Assembly (NCBI GenBank): GCA_037952775.1
Contig: JBANAY010000004.1
Coordinates: forward strand, 11,718,001 to 11,782,000
From: Clonostachys chloroleuca
Taxonomy: Eukaryota; Ascomycota; Sordariomycetes; Hypocreales; Bionectriaceae
Direction: 5' to 3'
Length of the DNA: 64,000 nucleotides
The position numbers and the translations under genes are program-made. A model generated the notes under the pieces. That model saw only the letters and a program-made list of their open reading frames with translations, had not been told where the DNA came from and did not search any database. Below are positions 60,626 through 64,000 of this stretch, in pieces. How positions within the stretch are numbered: position 1 is the first letter of the stretch; each line of letters starts with the position of its first letter.

Positions 60626-61889
60626 GGTGGAGAAGAAAGACGAAAGACGGAGGACGACGGACGACGGACGAGAGAGGAGGGAGGAGGGAGGAGAGAGGAG
60701 AGACGATGGGCGAGAGATAAGAGATGACGGAAGAGAGACGAGAACCGAGTGGCGAGAGGCGAGATACGGGCCAAATCAAAGCCAAAATGCCTGCAGAAAG
60801 TTAGAATTTGTAATGAAAGGCTAGCATCATGGGAGAAACACAACATACTTCAGCCACTTCAGATAACTGCGGTTCTAACACTACGTGTAGCAAAAGGTGG
60901 ACTGGTTTTGCTCAAGGCAATGCCACTTGAGCGTCTACCACAGGCCGAAATCGCTTGCTATTCACAGTGCCTTGGGAAAAGTCTTCTTGCGCATCTCGCC
61001 GGGCAGCTACTGGAGGGTGCTTCCATTCAGCTCACTATCGTCAGGAAGGGCAGATTTGGCGCTGTTGAGGGGCGGAGCACGCAGGGCGAGGGATCTGCTT
61101 GGAGAATCGGTGATCGAGTCTATGATGCTCAAATGGAAGTGTGTGTGTGAACACGTCGAGTGATGCGAAGGCGGATCGAGCTCATCTAATGATTGAAAGG
61201 ACGCTTTGGAAAGCTGCCATGGTTGAGGAAAGGCGCGGCAAACGCTCTCATGATGGATATCGTAGCAACGAGAAGATTGGCATTGAAGAGCGATGCGTAT
61301 GACAAAGGCGAAGTTTACTTGATGACTCTCGGAACTGGAATGAGAGGAGACTGATACGAAGACAGCTGGATGAAGGGGCAAATGGAAGAGAGCGAGGGGG
61401 AATTACAGAATCACCAGTAGAGCAGAGAAAGAGGACTGCCATGTGATCTGGTGGGCCATCTCTCCTACCTTCAAGTTTCTGTAGTGCATTTGGCTGCCTC
61501 AGGTATAAACATCGAGGAGGGAAGGCGCATTGATTTGAGGTCTGGTGACTCGTATGAGGATCCACCTATGCACCTGCTTCTTGCCTCTGGAGATACGCAT
61601 CCAACCCGCACAACTGCTTCAACTGTACCAGAACCGAAGTGCCTACGTACCCACCTAGAGTTACCTACCTTACCTTGGGCTTTGAGCTTGGGAGCGAGGT
61701 AGATGCTCTTCTTAGCGAGTGTTCCTTGCGCCACAAACATAGAACCAAGGCAAAGAGGCTTGAACCTTGACCGCCTAACTCAAAGAGACATGCACAATTA
61801 GCGGCTACTTTCGAAGACTGCTGCACAAACCATGATGAACTTGTGCTTTTCCAAAGGTACATAAAGCACCTTCCGCCTCATTCATATGG

Positions 61890-62598
61890 TTGGTGGGCGT
61901 GGTCCCTCAACCTATCCCGCCTCGTTTTCTTCGCTCCTTCCATCTGCACAAGAACACAACTGACAAGCACGTCATCGACACGGACAGTGGCGCGGCCTCA
62001 ACGAGAATGGGGACTTCCAACGAGACCGGCATACAGCGGTACCTTCCTTCCTGGTTGCGATTCGGCAAAAAAAACCGAGAGACTGGCCGATGCCAAGCCC
62101 AGAAATCCGATGCTGGGGAAGAAAATCTATCCAAACGGCCTTCCACCCTTCCTTCCTCACTACGAGGACCTTCACGACACACCTTTCAAGCCAATCAGTA
62201 GGCAAGAGGAACGAAGGGTCCTAGAGACTGTTGATGCCATCATGTCGCAAGTCCGTAAGGAACTCGACAAATTCGACCCAGGCGCAATCGATCTGCTCGC
62301 CGTTGAACACAACATCCGCAGCTACTGCATTCTGAGAGCAGCTTATACCTGCCGAGCAGTAACATACGGTGACGACATGAAAGAACTTGAACAAATGAGA
62401 AAAAAGTTGAAAGAGCATTCTAGGGTGGCACTGGGTGTAACTCATGGAGCCAAGAACAAATTGGAAATCCGCCAGATCATTGAAAAAGACGAGCTGGAGG
62501 CACTTTACTATCGGAAAACCTTGAAGCCATGCGATATCAAGTTGGGAACATACTTTGAAGAAGACCCCTCTCAATACCGGTTTATCGGCCTTACGTAG
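61890..62598 (+). CDS. Unrecognised protein with a possible 1-nt frame break in an A run
   Basis: The C-terminal frame is clear and charged (DPGAIDLLAVEHNIRSYCIL, LKPCDIKLGTYFEEDPSQYR). It can be read back unbroken to 61843, but that N-terminus looks unnatural. A neighbouring frame from 61890, or from the ATG at 62007 (MGTSNETGIQRYLPSWLRFG), reads well and joins the C-terminal frame if the A8 run at 62067-62074 is really A7. That gives 235 or 196 aa, both whole-codon lengths. I recognise no family, signal peptide or membrane segment. Start and frame remain open. Confidence 0.45.
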
Positions 62599-62845
62599 CA
62601 GGTAGTGATCTCTTTTGGAGTACCTACCTTAGGTACTTGCTTGCCAACTTGTATGTCGAGCTTATTGGCGAGGAAGGAGCTTGTGAGGGAAGCCCCCACA
62701 TCACCTACTGTCTGTTAGATGTTCAGGAAGGAACTCATTCTTCGAGGAAGGTCCCCCTAAGCAAACCAGTCTTTAATACAACATCCATTTTTCCCTAGCT
62801 GCAAGTTTCTTTTTCTCTTCCCTGTTTGTCCGTAGGAGAAGAGGC

Positions 62846-62868
62846 CACACACACACACACACACACAC
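62846..62868. repeat. (CA)n microsatellite
   Basis: A perfect CA run of 23 bases. It is followed by TGACAG and a CAG/CAA-rich stretch. Confidence 0.95.
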
Positions 62869-62878
62869 TGACAGAAAA

Positions 62879-63135
62879 GCAGCAACAATCACAGCAGCAG
62901 CAGCAACAGCAAAATGGCTCCCATTGTGAGCGTCGTGACAACGACGATGACGATGATGACGACAACAACGGCCACGGCCACGGCCACGACCACGGTCACG
63001 GTGGCCGCCGTCGTTGGGGGCGGTGGTGCCGGCGGCATCACCGCCGGAGACATCGGCACCTGGTTCGGTGCCGTGGGGATCTGGATGGGGCTTGACGGTC
63101 TGGAAGCGTTGGTAGAACCAACGCAAGCCGCAGCC

Positions 63136-63169
<34 letters not shown>

Positions 63170-63170
63170 G
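62879..63170. repeat. Mixed trinucleotide/hexanucleotide microsatellite cluster
   Basis: Successive blocks of CAG/CAA, GACGAT/GACAAC, GGCCAC and, near 63120-63165, GCAACA. They are separated by unique DNA in the middle. Confidence 0.8.
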
Positions 63171-64000
63171 AGCAGCACCAGCAGGAGGGGAGGGCCGGGG
63201 TCAGGGAGGAGCAGGAGGGGGGGAGAAAGGGGGGAGGAGGAGGAGAGGCCGGCCCCGGCTGGCAAACCGGTGGGCATCAAATTGATGCCTATCGGCGAGT
63301 CGGCCGAGGCTTGAGCCAGGACCACCGCCGCCGAGGTTCACGGGGAGCGCCCGGTGAGACGGGTTTCTTAATTTTTTTTTTTTTTTAATTTAGTAATTTT
63401 ATGACATGCCTTGTTTGTTGATGAAATTGATGAAATTGATTTCCTTTCCTCTTATTATGGTCTCATAACACTATTGAGGGCTGTTAGGGTTGAAACCGTA
63501 GGAACGCGCGTACATATGTAGAGCACGGAGACGAAAGTCGCAAGCATGCTGACAGACTTGAAAGCGCAGCAATTCCGACAGAGCATAACAAGTAATGGAG
63601 AAAAAGGATTGAACTAGCACACTGTATGGGAGAGTAATAGAAGATGCTATATCTTGGTATCTTAAAACAATTAATAGAACATAAAAGTGCTCATGGGATA
63701 AACCAAGGTGCTCTGACCGACTGCCTGGAGTATTTACCAAAAGACTCTTATGGTTCCTAGAAAATTGGTACTATGAGACATTCATCGTAAGTTCTATGCC
63801 ATCAATTATTGCGGGCCATTTGAAACATCTTGTCGCGTAATCGCAGGATTCAACCCTGTTGGCGTAGGAGTATTGTTCTTCGTCTTTGCGTTGTATCCCG
63901 TCTCAATATCGAATACAATACAATGTTCCGAACATAGGCATGCTTAGCCTGTGTATGCATTGGGTGATTTAGCTTGCGTTGAGATACCGCGCTACCCAAG

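Larger units (their letters stand above)
58040..61889. other. 3.8-kb gene-poor region with satellites
   Basis: No coding region is supported. The left part (58.0-59.9 kb) is unremarkable; the right part holds the repeat cluster at 60.18-60.72 kb. The large minus-strand open frames across 60.0-60.8 kb are produced by the repeats. Confidence 0.5.
62599..64000. other. Right-end region, simple repeats, no supported gene
   Basis: The repeat cluster is at 62846-63170. An open frame at 62914-63285 (plus) starts MAPIVSVVTTTMTMM and spans the repeats; it has one non-repetitive patch, GITAGDIGTWFGAVGIWMGL, but most of it is repeat-coded, so I do not call it a gene. From 63.3 kb on, the DNA is AT-rich with a T run at about 63373. 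Confidence 0.4.

Noticed and set aside
60147..60785. 212-codon minus-strand open frame overlapping the satellites
   Set aside because: Same repeat origin; composition is Ser/Thr/Leu low complexity without a domain.
60028..60846. 272-codon minus-strand open frame
   Set aside because: It is produced by stop-free satellite DNA and reads as low-complexity Tyr/Phe/Leu/Ser.

Overview
This window is nuclear DNA of a filamentous ascomycete (Pezizomycotina; a Sordariomycete is my inference). Genes are dense and lie on both strands. Most introns are about 50-85 nt with GT-AG ends and CTAAC/CTAAT-like branch sites. Several proteins belong to fungal families: AcrB, Ysc84-like, rhodopsin-domain membrane protein and GT90/CAP10. 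I support 22 protein genes. No rRNA, convincing tRNA, CRISPR array, operon or intact transposon was seen.

Layout, 1-18.4 kb (housekeeping block): 3' part of proteasome ATPase Rpt2 (+), promethin-like membrane protein (-), Ysc84-domain protein (+), mitochondrial-carrier protein (-), Elongator subunit Elp3 (-) divergent from succinyl-CoA ligase alpha LSC1 (+), E2 enzyme Ubc1 with a UBA domain (-), secreted M24 metallopeptidase homologue (+), and deadenylase Ccr4 (-). 18.4-32.6 kb: a 4-kb gene-poor stretch, an SAM methyltransferase (+), a small three-exon LYR-motif gene resembling ETFRF1/LYRM5 (-) divergent from an unrecognised three-exon gene (+), then AcrB (-). 32.6-45 kb: a lysine-rich, internally repeated secreted protein (-), an AT-rich desert, a FHIP/RAI16-like gene (+) with a 9-nt first exon, a 4-kb intergenic region, and an MFS sugar transporter (+) with a good TATA box. 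45-58 kb: a GT90 glycosyltransferase with a multi-pass N-terminal half (-), cytoplasmic Trp-tRNA synthetase (+), an Aa_trans amino-acid transporter with an internal 9-nt exon (-), an APH-like kinase (-) and a rhodopsin-domain seven-pass protein (+). 58-64 kb: gene-poor, rich in micro- and minisatellites, with one unrecognised gene.

The genes are a normal mixture of housekeeping and accessory functions, not one pathway. Themes that recur are ubiquitin/proteasome (Rpt2, Ubc1, AcrB), translation (Elp3, Trp-tRNA synthetase), mRNA decay (Ccr4) and mitochondrial metabolism (LSC1, carrier, LYR protein).

Two results matter most. First, seven net one-base losses break otherwise conserved reading frames in five genes, including the conserved Elp3 and Ccr4. 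Five of the seven lie in C or G runs of 5-6 bases, and an eighth candidate is a gain in an A run. In each gene, restoring the base count makes the total exon length a multiple of three. This points to under-called homopolymers in the assembly rather than pseudogenes. Second, the least explained gene is the secreted lysine-rich repeat protein at 32.6-33.2 kb. It is the best candidate here for something undescribed, although nothing in the window proves a new system.
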